Origin: Psychrobacter namhaensis
GTDB taxonomy: Bacteria; Pseudomonadota; Gammaproteobacteria; Pseudomonadales; Moraxellaceae
Direction: 5' to 3'
NCBI RefSeq assembly: GCF_016107545.1
Contig: NZ_JABASS010000005.1
Coordinates: 62,001-126,000, forward strand
DNA length: 64,000 nt
The position numbers and the translations under genes are program-made. This document shows positions 56,378 to 64,000 of this stretch, piece after piece. Position 1 is the stretch's first letter. Every line of letters starts with the position of its first letter. The notes beneath the pieces were generated by a model that saw only the letters and a list, made by a program, of their open reading frames with translations, was not told the DNA's origin and did not search any database.

Positions 56378-56959
56378 TTAACTTTCGGCAAAAACAGGTA
56401 ATGGATCGAAATTAACCTCTGAGCGTGGCAATTTTGCGACATCTTGCATGCGCCAATCTTCTTTACCGTCATTACTTACTTGCAAGTAGTACTTGGCTTT
56501 TATAGGATCCATGTCTACTTGCGCGCTGTACTTATTGCCCTCGACATGCTGAAGCACCACATCACGATCTTTTTTGACGTCAGTTGCGTGTGAGATAGAC
56601 AGGTCCAGCTTTTCTGGATAAACGAGCGGCGTACCATCCAGTAGTTTACCTGACTGCAAGCTTTGCTCAGGATAATTTAAATAAAAAACAATCTCGCCAT
56701 TATCAGCAAACTGCATTTTGCCATGCAAGTCTAAATCAGCCGTGAGCTTGTCACGTGACACATCTTGATAAAGTGTCTTGCCATCCATATACCAGTCGTC
56801 ACGTACCACGCTGTCACGGATTTGATAAGAATAATAAACAAACCAAAGGCAGGCGATCACAACCGCAGCTGGCATGCCAATCACAAAGATAACGACCATG
56901 TAATTTTTATACCATGGCTGCGTGTCTTGATGCTTAAAGTTCGGTGCTGGAGTAGACAT
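56378..56959 (-). CDS. FixH family protein
   Basis: A 193-residue protein with a single N-terminal membrane segment (residues 20-44, YMVVIFVIGMPAAVVIACLW) and a periplasmic beta-rich part. It matches FixH/CcoH, needed for assembly of cbb3 oxidase. The gene lies about 145 bases downstream of ccoG in the same strand order as ccoNOQP-ccoG-fixH. It ends against a bidirectional terminator. The lack of ccoI and ccoS beyond it in the window suggests they are elsewhere. Confidence 0.85.
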   Translation of the reverse strand: MSTPAPNFKHQDTQPWYKNYMVVIFVIGMPAAVVIACLWFVYYSYQIRDSVVRDDWYMDGKTLYQDVSRDKLTADLDLHGKMQFADNGEIVFYLNYPEQSLQSGKLLDGTPLVYPEKLDLSISHATDVKKDRDVVLQHVEGNKYSAQVDMDPIKAKYYLQVSNDGKEDWRMQDVAKLPRSEVNFDPLPVFAES

Positions 56960-57104
56960 AAAATACCTATTAACTGTATCGACTAACTGTATCGACGGAT
57001 AATCTGACGGCTAAATACTGCCAGTTTTATGATAAATCGTAACCCCGTTAGTCCTTGACTAACGGATGCAATATAACAGACTACATAGCTAGACTTTTAA
57101 TAAC

Positions 57105-58514
57105 TTACTGACCTTGAGTGGTAAAAATATTTTGCTTACTGACCTTGTACTGGCCATCTTCACTGGTCACATTTAAGGTCACAGGGGTTTGCCCAAACTC
57201 AATCACATCGGGGTCGCCATAGATACTTACGGGCATATCAAAGCTTTCGCCCGCTTCTAGGGGTACATCATTAAATCGCAGCTCTAAGCTTAAACCCTCT
57301 TGCGGTGCAAGGGTTATCGTATAAGAATGAGCGTCCTGCGTCTTATTGGTCAGTTTAACGATATAGCTGTTTTCAATCATGCCTTGATTATTGACTGAAG
57401 ACAACTGATTACGGTCACGACGAATATCAATCTCTAACGGCACTCGGTCCGTCAAAGCATATATGACGCCACCACATAATATGGCTAACAACGCTAAGTA
57501 AGCAAACAAGCGTGGGCGTAACACGCGGCTTGGCTCTTTTTCTGCCAATTGACGCTCTGTCGTATAGCGGATAAGCCCACGTGGGTAGCCGACCTTGTCC
57601 ATGATTTCATTACACGCATCGATACAAGCCGCGCACTGGATACATCCAACCTGTAAACCGTCTCGAATATCGATACCAGTCGGGCAGACCTGCACACACA
57701 TTTGACATTCGATACAATCGCCTAAATCTTCAGGATTTGTGCCTTTTTTACGAGGGCCGCGTGGCTCGCCGCGCTCATAATCATAGGAGACAATCAGCGT
57801 ATCCTTGTCAAACATGACACTTTGGAATCGGCCATAAGGACAGATTTGAATACACATTTGCTCACGCATGTAACCGGCATTAGCATAGGTTGCAAACGTA
57901 AAGATAAACATCGATATCCAGACCCACGTTGGCCAGTCGGGAAGTGGTATGAAGCCTATCATTTGCCAGCTTTGATACAAATAATCTGTCCCAGCGACGT
58001 AGCTTACAAAAGTCGCTGCTGTAATCACTGAAAATACAAACCAAATAAAATATACGACAGAGCGTTTAAATACTTTTTTTGCGCTCAGCGGTTCTTTATC
58101 AAATTTGATTCGTTTGTTGCGATCACCAATGACCCACTTTTCGACATACTGATAAAGATGCGTCCAAATCGTTTGGGGGCAGGCATAGCCACACCAAACG
58201 CGCCCTGCATACACGGTCACCATAAACAAAGTAAAAGCTGCAATGATGGCAAACGCAGCAATAAAGTAAAAATCTTGGGTCAAAAACGTCATGCCAAAAA
58301 TATAGTAATGCTGTGAGGGAACATCAAACCATATTGCTTGTCTACCATTATATCGTAGCCACGGCAAAAGCAGAAACGCAGCCAAAAGCGCATACATCGT
58401 GATGACACGAATATTTTGATAAAAACCTGTGACAAACCTAGGGTGAACGCGATGTTTGGTGGCATCAAGATCAACTTGCTGTACAGGAATTTTATTGGGT
58501 TGTTGTGCTGACAT
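57105..58514 (-). CDS. ccoG: cbb3 oxidase accessory protein CcoG (FixG/RdxA)
   Basis: Membrane ferredoxin-like protein that helps supply copper for cbb3-type cytochrome oxidase. The 469-residue protein has about five membrane segments in the first 210 residues. Two 4Fe-4S motifs follow in order: CIECQMCVQVCPTGIDIRDG, then CIQCAACIDACNE. The C-terminal Ig-like domain, with PQEGLSLELRFNDVP, is periplasmic. VWCGYACPQTIWTHLYQYVE marks the family. GAGG precedes the ATG at 58514. It is downstream of ccoP after a terminator and gap. Confidence 0.94.
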   Translation of the reverse strand: MSAQQPNKIPVQQVDLDATKHRVHPRFVTGFYQNIRVITMYALLAAFLLLPWLRYNGRQAIWFDVPSQHYYIFGMTFLTQDFYFIAAFAIIAAFTLFMVTVYAGRVWCGYACPQTIWTHLYQYVEKWVIGDRNKRIKFDKEPLSAKKVFKRSVVYFIWFVFSVITAATFVSYVAGTDYLYQSWQMIGFIPLPDWPTWVWISMFIFTFATYANAGYMREQMCIQICPYGRFQSVMFDKDTLIVSYDYERGEPRGPRKKGTNPEDLGDCIECQMCVQVCPTGIDIRDGLQVGCIQCAACIDACNEIMDKVGYPRGLIRYTTERQLAEKEPSRVLRPRLFAYLALLAILCGGVIYALTDRVPLEIDIRRDRNQLSSVNNQGMIENSYIVKLTNKTQDAHSYTITLAPQEGLSLELRFNDVPLEAGESFDMPVSIYGDPDVIEFGQTPVTLNVTSEDGQYKVSKQNIFTTQGQ

Positions 58515-58946
58515 AAACGTGCCTCTTTTAAAAAAGAATCAGTTTGCTGGCATGATGAACAAACACCTTTGATAATGAGATGTATGAGTGTGCGATGTTA
58601 TCAATGTCAGTAAGTAGCGGCGCGAACTTTGAACCACAAAGTATCGAATCCACCTACCAAATGATCGATTGTATATAGCTAAATGAGAATCGGTAAGATC
58701 TGCTAAAACCAGTGACTAATACACGGTTTTTAGGTGCCGTTATTTTAACATTCTCCCTACTATAAATGGGGTGATAATCTTAAAAAGCAAATAATATATA
58801 GTAATAATTATCGATAGCTCAGTCGTGCAAGATGCCCTAAATAAAGGCTTGATGACAGACGTATAAAAAGGGAGAACTGTTTTTACAGTTCTCCCTTTTT
58901 TGACACTTATCCATTTATTTCTAATACAGCATATAACGAAACTATA
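58515..58946. other. intergenic region between ccoP and ccoG
   Basis: About 430 bases; the ccoP terminator is at 58865-58900. The ccoG leader lies to the left. I searched by eye for a full TTGAT-N4-ATCAA FNR/Anr site and found none. No gene seen. Confidence 0.5.
58865..58900 (-). terminator. strong terminator of the ccoNOQP operon
   Basis: A 16-bp perfect stem (AAAAAGGGAGAACTGT and its complement) with a TTTT loop and flanking A/T-runs, 47 bases past ccoP. Confidence 0.93.
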
Positions 58947-60083
58947 TTAGTTAACAGTCGCTTCCACAGTTTCTGGAACCTCAGTGGTAGCAGTTGCTGC
59001 TTTAGCAGGCTGCGCGGTCTTATCTGACAGTGAGTAAACATAAGCAGCAAGAAGCATAATACGCTCATTACCTAACTTAGTTTGCCATTCAGGCATCACA
59101 CCAGCACGACCATAACGTAAAGTCTCACGAATGGTTTCGCGATCGCCGCCATATAACCAAGTATTATCCGTTAAATTAGGCGCGCCAGTAGAGTTCATAC
59201 CTTTAGCGTCTTCACCATGGCAAAGCACACAGTTGGTAGGCTCATTAAAGATGACCTTACCTTGAGCGACCTTCGTTTGATCAAGATCGTAACCTGGCTG
59301 GTTGCCTGATATCGATAACACGTATTCAGATACCGCACGTATGCCATCTTCACCAAGTTGATCACGCCACGCTGCCATACCACCGACTCGGCCGTTATGC
59401 AGCGTCGTCAAGATGTTTTCAGGGGCGCCGCCATATAACCAATCATTATCGGTTAAGTTTGGATAACCTGTGGCACCTTTAGCGTTAGAGCCGTGACACA
59501 CTGAACAGTTCTGTAGAAACAAGCGGCTACCCACTTTTAAAGCATTGGGGTTTTCAGATAACTTTTCTACATAGGGAGCGAGATCCGCCACCTTTTCATC
59601 AATCTGAGTTTGCAGATCTGCTGGCGGATTATCACTATGACGCATCGTCGCTTGCATATCCGCAAGTGTCGCTAAAGTCGATGTGGCCCCGCTGGCATCC
59701 GCTTTTGCTAAGATGTTTTGTTCAAAGTTATCCGTAAATACTTTGTTATTGCTCTCAAGCTCACTATACAGCTCGTTTTTAGAAGACCATGGTACTGTTT
59801 CGCCATCGACTTCTACGGTGGCAATACCGTCCCATTTTGACGGAAAAATAGCTGGAAAAAATACCCAGTATGCAATACCCCAAACGATAGAACCAAAAAA
59901 TATCACTAGCCACCATTTAGGCAATGGCTTGTCATACTCTTTAATGCCATCATAAGCATGGCCTGTGGTACCGTCCTCTTCTAGTTCTGGCTTGTACTTC
60001 AATACCATTAGTAAGACACCGAGGATAGCAGCCCAACACATGATACTTAGTATGGTAATCCAAGAACTCCAAAAAAATGTCAT
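58947..60083 (-). CDS. ccoP: cbb3-type cytochrome c oxidase subunit III (CcoP)
   Basis: Diheme c subunit passing electrons to CcoO/CcoN. The 378-residue protein has two membrane segments (residues 5-27 and 57-77) and two c-type hemes: NCSVCHG at Cys193/Cys196/His197, and NCVLCHG at Cys285/Cys288/His289. It is longer than the usual 300 residues, mainly because of a polar stretch at 100-185. Its ATG overlaps the ccoQ stop by ATGA. It ends the ccoNOQP operon. Confidence 0.95.
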   Translation of the reverse strand: MTFFWSSWITILSIMCWAAILGVLLMVLKYKPELEEDGTTGHAYDGIKEYDKPLPKWWLVIFFGSIVWGIAYWVFFPAIFPSKWDGIATVEVDGETVPWSSKNELYSELESNNKVFTDNFEQNILAKADASGATSTLATLADMQATMRHSDNPPADLQTQIDEKVADLAPYVEKLSENPNALKVGSRLFLQNCSVCHGSNAKGATGYPNLTDNDWLYGGAPENILTTLHNGRVGGMAAWRDQLGEDGIRAVSEYVLSISGNQPGYDLDQTKVAQGKVIFNEPTNCVLCHGEDAKGMNSTGAPNLTDNTWLYGGDRETIRETLRYGRAGVMPEWQTKLGNERIMLLAAYVYSLSDKTAQPAKAATATTEVPETVEATVN

Positions 60084-60262
60084 CGTTTATCCTTATTGCG
60101 CTGCTCTTCAGACAGAGATTCTATATCCTCGTCATCAAGCGCAAGTTGTGCATCTTCTTCGAAGCGTTTTTTGTTTTTTGGCGAATACGCCCACCATGCA
60201 ACACCTACGAAGGCAACAAAGGCAGAAACGGTCGCAATTGTTTGTAATTCACCAATACCCAT
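60080..60262 (-). CDS. ccoQ: cbb3-type oxidase small subunit CcoQ
   Basis: A 60-residue protein with one membrane segment (residues 5-26, GELQTIATVSAFVAFVGVAW) and a charged tail, DEDIESLSEEQRNKDKR. Size, position between ccoO and ccoP, and the FVGVAWWAYSPKNKKRF segment identify CcoQ, which stabilises the complex. It overlaps ccoO by one base (TAATG) and ccoP by four (ATGA). Confidence 0.92.
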   Translation of the reverse strand: MGIGELQTIATVSAFVAFVGVAWWAYSPKNKKRFEEDAQLALDDEDIESLSEEQRNKDKR

Positions 60263-60900
60263 TAGCGCTGTCCTTCCATCGCGGTGCCTAACTGCTGTAG
60301 ATAAGCGACCAAAGCATCAAGTTCAGTGGCACCAAGTACAGCATCGGGTGCTCCTTCGATATCTTCTTCAGTGTAAGGTACACCAAAGCGATCGCGGAAT
60401 AGACGCATTTTAGTTTGAACGTTTGCACCATTCACTTCGTTGGTAGCCAGCCATGGGAAACCAGGCATGACTGATTCAGGGACCAGTGAACGTGGATCGA
60501 TCAAATGCTGCTTTTGCCAGTCTTCAGAATAACGTCCACCAACACGTGCCAGATCAGGTCCAGTACGTTTTGAGCCCCATAAGAATGGGTGATCCCACGT
60601 AGATTCAGCAGCACGTGAGTATGGTCCATAACGTTCAACTTCAGCACGTAGTGGACGAATCATCTGAGTATGACAAACGTGACAACCTTCACGAATATAG
60701 ATGTCACGACCTTCAAATTCTAGTGCAGTCCATGGCTCCATAGAGGGCAGGGGAGCATTCACCCCACCTTCTTCAGGACCCTTGTTGTCATATATCAATG
60801 GTACGATTTCAACTAGCGTTGCAAAGCTAATAGCAATAACGATACCGATAACCAACAAGCCTGTATTTTTTTCAATAATTTCATGCGGTGTACCAGACAT
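60262..60900 (-). CDS. ccoO: cbb3-type cytochrome c oxidase subunit II (CcoO)
   Basis: Monoheme c subunit of the cbb3 oxidase, anchored by an N-terminal membrane segment (residues 14-34). The heme site is [12 protein letters not shown] with Cys73, Cys76 and His77. [15 protein letters not shown] and [20 protein letters not shown] are typical of CcoO, and length (212) matches. GGAGCGATC precedes the ATG. It lies 9 bases after ccoN. Confidence 0.96.
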   Translation of the reverse strand: MSGTPHEIIEKNTGLLVIGIVIAISFATLVEIVPLIYDNKGPEEGGVNAPLPSMEPWTALEFEGRDIYIREGCHVCHTQMIRPLRAEVERYGPYSRAAESTWDHPFLWGSKRTGPDLARVGGRYSEDWQKQHLIDPRSLVPESVMPGFPWLATNEVNGANVQTKMRLFRDRFGVPYTEEDIEGAPDAVLGATELDALVAYLQQLGTAMEGQR

Positions 60901-60909
60901 GATCGCTCC

Positions 60910-62391
60910 TTATACGTTAGCTGCCGAAGGTTTATCAACACTAGGTTCATGATCAGTAGGATCTGCGATATCGACAGGCTTACCTTCTGGCATCTTAAGT
61001 GTTTTATAAACGTTATATGCCATCACAAACATACCCGATACATATAATAGGCCACCAAAAGCACGACCAATATACGGGAAATGCGAGAATTCAACGGTAT
61101 CAACGAAACTATATACCAACGTACCATCTGGGTTAGTCGCCAGCCACATCATGCCTTGACCAATACCTGAAATCCACATGGATACGATATAGAAGATAGT
61201 ACCCGCGGTCGCCAGCCAAAAATGCGTCGTGATTAAGCTGATAGAATACATTTTTGGTTTGTTATAGATACGTGGTAACAACACGTATAGTGAACCAATG
61301 GTAATCATACCTACCCAGCCAAGCGCACCTGAGTGTACGTGACCGACTGTCCAATCCGTGTTATGCGATAGCGCATTGACGGTTTTGATAGACATCATTG
61401 GGCCTTCGAACGTCGACATCGCGTAGAACGACAATGCCACAATCATAAAGCGAATGATTGGATCAGTACGTAATTTATCCCAACTACCTGATAGCGTTAG
61501 TACACCGTTAATCATACCACCCCAAGAGGGTGCGAATAGGATGATTGAGAAGACCATTGCCAATGACTGCGTCCAATCTGGAAGCGCTGAATAATGCAAA
61601 TGGTGACCACCAGCCCACATATATGACGCAATCAATGCCCAAAAGTGAACGATCGACAAACGATAAGAATAAATAGGACGACCAATCTGTACCGGAACGA
61701 AGTAGTACATCATTCCAAGGAACGCTGCCGTTAGATAAAAACCTACCGCGTTATGCCCGTACCACCACTGCACCATCGCATCGGTCGCACCGCCAAATAA
61801 CGAGTAAGACTTAAATGCGCTAACAGGAATCGCCATACTGTTTACGATATGTAGTAGGGCAATCGTAATAATGAAGGCAGCAAAGAACCAGTTAGCCACA
61901 TAGATATGTGAGGTTTTACGTTTGATGAGCGTACCGAAGAAGACAATGGCATAAGATATCCATACCAGAGCAATTAAAATATCGATTGGCCACTCAAGCT
62001 CAGCGTATTCCTTGGTCGACGTTAAACCTAGAGGAAGGGTAATGACGGCTGATACGATAACCGCTTGCCAACCCCAAAAAGTAAACCAAGCTAAGTAAGG
62101 CGCGAATAACCTTGTCTTACAGGTGCGCTGAACAATATAGTAAGACGTTGCGAACAGGGCCGAGCCTCCGAACGCAAAAATAACCGCATTAGTATGTAGC
62201 GGTCTTAAACGACTAAAGGTCAGCCATGGGATGTCAAAGTTCAGTGCTGGCCATGCTAACTGTGAAGCAATGAACACACCAATACTCATGCCGACGATGC
62301 CCCATACCACGGCCATTATCGTAAAGAATCTTACGACAGTAATTTCGTACTCACGGTCCACTGGGGCGACTGCTGTGTTTTGTAAACTCAT
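60910..62391 (-). CDS. ccoN: cbb3-type cytochrome c oxidase catalytic subunit I (CcoN)
   Basis: Heme-copper oxidase catalytic subunit that reduces oxygen to water under low oxygen. The 493-residue protein has about 12 membrane segments. His ligands are visible in [20 protein letters not shown] (low-spin heme), [19 protein letters not shown] (copper/Tyr region), [15 protein letters not shown] and the distal [15 protein letters not shown]. It is the first gene of ccoNOQP. AAAGGAATCATCCA precedes the ATG at 62391. A polar C-terminal tail ends the protein. Confidence 0.96.
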   Translation of the reverse strand: MSLQNTAVAPVDREYEITVVRFFTIMAVVWGIVGMSIGVFIASQLAWPALNFDIPWLTFSRLRPLHTNAVIFAFGGSALFATSYYIVQRTCKTRLFAPYLAWFTFWGWQAVIVSAVITLPLGLTSTKEYAELEWPIDILIALVWISYAIVFFGTLIKRKTSHIYVANWFFAAFIITIALLHIVNSMAIPVSAFKSYSLFGGATDAMVQWWYGHNAVGFYLTAAFLGMMYYFVPVQIGRPIYSYRLSIVHFWALIASYMWAGGHHLHYSALPDWTQSLAMVFSIILFAPSWGGMINGVLTLSGSWDKLRTDPIIRFMIVALSFYAMSTFEGPMMSIKTVNALSHNTDWTVGHVHSGALGWVGMITIGSLYVLLPRIYNKPKMYSISLITTHFWLATAGTIFYIVSMWISGIGQGMMWLATNPDGTLVYSFVDTVEFSHFPYIGRAFGGLLYVSGMFVMAYNVYKTLKMPEGKPVDIADPTDHEPSVDKPSAANV

Positions 62392-63252
62392 TGGATGATT
62401 CCTTTACAGCCCGAATTATCAACAGAATTAACTAACTCTCCGCATCATCTGCACTATACAAATAATCACCAGATAACGATTGCGGTACATGCGGTTTTTT
62501 GACCTACTTATGACAGTCACGTTATTAACTATCAATCTAAGCTTTCGCTCTACATCAGCTAGTATTAGTAGACAGAAGAGACGTTGCAAACGCCCTGCGC
62601 TTGTCGCTAATTGATAGTAGGATTATTAATAAAACGTCAAAGTACATAAGAAGGTGCGCCGTTTTTGAGCATCAAACATCTCATGAGGCTAAGTATTTAT
62701 CTTAATTATTACCCAAAATCTGTACGAATGAAGATAGATACTAATATCCATAGGATCGTAAAAAACACATTAACCCTAGATGTGTGCTAGCGGCAGCTGA
62801 CAAAAAAACATGTTTACGTAATGTTTAGTTAAAACTCCTGACTCTGTTTAAGGGTATTGTAACGCAATCCTAATGAAATATCATCAGAACTATGCGGCAA
62901 AATACAAACTCTTTGGTAAAAATACTAGCGAGCAACTTATTATTAAGACGCTATCGCCCTATTTTATACTCTATTTTGTCACTATTCTAGCGGTACATTT
63001 GAGTGAGGAAATCATAGATCATTGCCCAGCGTTGGCATGACTGAGGGAAGGACTTTTGTAACAATGGCAACCTTAGAGAGATAAATAGGTTTTACTTATC
63101 ATCAAGCCGCCCTTTATAATAAGGCCGAACACGAATGATAGTGGCGTTCTTTTATATCGCTGTTATCAGCAACTACTCTATAATTTGGTATCCCGTTAGG
63201 CGAGGATACTAAAAAACTTTTGCCTAATATAATACTAATTAAGGACAATAAT
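62392..63252. other. intergenic region between ccoN and the SCP2 gene
   Basis: About 860 bases with no convincing gene. It holds the promoters of the cbb3 operon (minus) and the SCP2-domain gene (plus). TATAAT at 63228-63233 is the likely -10 of the plus gene. No complete FNR/Anr palindrome was found, though half sites such as TTGAT occur. A small peptide frame with a ribosome-like site near 63043-63081 is too short to call. Confidence 0.5.
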
Positions 63253-63642
63253 ATGGCCGTATTTTTGACAGATGAATGGTTTGAGCAAGTTGAACAGATG
63301 GGTCGTGAAGCAGGCGAACTTAACTTACCACCAGCACTTGCAAATATGATCGTCAACCTAAAAGTCTCTGACACTGAGAAAGATATCGAAGCTAACTTTG
63401 CTAATGGTTTACTGCATCGCGGCTTAAATGACTCGGCAACGACAACTTTATTACTTGATCGTAGTATCTTACAGTCCATCATCACAGACTTTGATACCAA
63501 TCAAATTATGGGTGCATTTATGAGTGGCAAGATTCGCGTAGAAGGCGATATGTCACAATTAATGGCGGTACAGACCGCTCGCCCAAGCGCCGAGCAAAAA
63601 GAGCTGTACACCCGTATCAAATCAATGACGACGATGGCTTGA
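63253..63642 (+). CDS. SCP2 sterol-binding-domain-like small protein
   Basis: A 129-residue cytoplasmic protein with an SCP2-like fold. IVNLKVSDTEKDIEANFANG, TTTLLLDRSILQSIITDFDT and the closing NQIMGAFMSGKIRVEGDMSQ resemble SCP2 sterol/lipid-binding domains. Such proteins may carry fatty acids or coenzymes in bacteria; role unknown. AAGGA lies 8 bases before the ATG at 63253, so longer frames are rejected. A strong terminator follows at 63688-63722. Confidence 0.82.
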   Translation: MAVFLTDEWFEQVEQMGREAGELNLPPALANMIVNLKVSDTEKDIEANFANGLLHRGLNDSATTTLLLDRSILQSIITDFDTNQIMGAFMSGKIRVEGDMSQLMAVQTARPSAEQKELYTRIKSMTTMA

Positions 63643-63687
63643 TCTTAAAGTTGTACGGTTTTTTCAAACCGTGAGAGTCCATTTGGC

Positions 63688-63722
63688 AAAAAAATCCCCT
63701 AATTGACGTTAGGGGATTTTTT
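63688..63722. terminator. bidirectional terminator between SCP2 gene and the right-edge gene
   Basis: AAAAAATCCCCTAA/TTAGGGGATTTTTT stem with a 6-base loop and flanking runs. Confidence 0.92.
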
Positions 63723-63760
63723 ATGGTTACCGTCAACAGTAAAGCGTGTTTATCGTTGCA

Positions 63761-64000
63761 TTAACTGGCTTTTGATGGCTGTGCTGTCTTGCTCTGATTT
63801 TCTTTATAAATTGCCGCTTGGAGCCAGACGTTTGCTTGTACATAATCCTGCACTTTAATAGAGGCCGTCTCTGGAGTATTAAGCGCGCCAATACGTACCA
63901 CAAATGGATCGGCGTCTTGCTCACGTAGTATCACCACGTCAAACAGAATAACTGACTTTTCGTTAAACACCGTCTCTTGTTTGCCGAGCACCTGACCTTG
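63761..64000 (-). CDS. partial hypothetical protein, N-terminus off the right edge
   Basis: About 80 C-terminal residues are visible, ending ENQSKTAQPSKAS. VRIGALNTPETASIKVQDYV and ANVWLQAAIYK can be seen, with no family I recognise. The open frame runs to base 64000 without a start that must be used, so the gene continues beyond the window. It lies behind the terminator at 63688-63722. Confidence 0.55.
   Translation of the reverse strand, partial: QGQVLGKQETVFNEKSVILFDVVILREQDADPFVVRIGALNTPETASIKVQDYVQANVWLQAAIYKENQSKTAQPSKAS

Noticed and set aside
62392-63252. FNR/Anr binding sites before the cbb3 operon
   Set aside because: Only half sites (TTGAT) were found; no full TTGAT-N4-ATCAA palindrome.
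1-64000. tRNA, rRNA, CRISPR, prophage or transposase genes
   Set aside because: None could be recognised by eye on either strand; only one MITE-like palindrome was noted.

Overview
The window looks like a chromosomal segment from a Psychrobacter-like member of the Moraxellaceae (Gammaproteobacteria). This is judged from moderate G+C, the protein sequences (AcnB, DapD, RlmKL, cbb3 oxidase, QueC/QueE, TerD family) and the style of the intergenic regions. It holds about 54 protein genes on both strands. I saw no rRNA, tRNA, CRISPR array, transposase or phage gene, and no recognisable transcription-factor gene.

Left part (1-17.3 kb): a truncated class I aminotransferase runs off the left edge. 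Next comes a lipid-modification cluster (SDR, FAD amine-oxidase-like protein, DUF1365, Cfa-type methyltransferase, DUF2177) whose cfa gene carries an in-frame TAA. Then follow an acyl-CoA thioesterase, a CDF transporter, a DUF2059 secreted protein, Dps, UvrB, small hypothetical proteins and RecJ.

Middle part (17.2-34 kb): two adjacent TRIC/UPF0126 channels, a DMT exporter, queE, dapD and a serine hydrolase. A TAXI-type TRAP transporter operon (lipoprotein binding protein, DUF1850, fused DctQM permease) follows. Then come lipA, a carboxymuconolactone-decarboxylase-like protein, acnB, an enoyl-CoA hydratase-like protein and a second alpha/beta hydrolase.

Stress/tellurite region (34-47.2 kb): a minus-strand operon of five enzymes (ATP-grasp, PRTase-TRSP, HAD phosphatase, StiP/PELOTA PRTase, HpcH/HpaI lyase-like) matches the Ter-linked biosynthetic module predicted to make a nucleoside-like metabolite. 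It is divergent from a tandem-domain TerA-like gene. Next are terZ, an AIM24 protein, terE, a TerC-superfamily DUF475 membrane protein and terD. Between terE and the DUF475 gene sits yhhQ, a queuosine-precursor transporter. Its 5' leader has the features of a translational preQ1-I riboswitch that would hide the ribosome binding site. With queE (20 kb) and queC (54 kb), the cell appears able both to make and to import deazaguanine precursors.

Right part (47.4-64 kb): rlmKL, an MscS channel, a dihydrolipoamide-dehydrogenase-like flavoprotein, a Bcp-type peroxiredoxin lacking the usual resolving Cys, a small exported Cys protein, queC, ttcA and the cbb3 oxidase locus ccoNOQP-ccoG-fixH. An SCP2-domain protein follows, then a partial hypothetical gene at the right edge. 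Many convergent gene pairs are separated by clear bidirectional Rho-independent terminators.

Most notable points: the interrupted cfa, the preQ1-I riboswitch before yhhQ, the Ter metabolite module with four TerD-type genes, and a palindromic operator candidate placed exactly in the spacer of the terE promoter.
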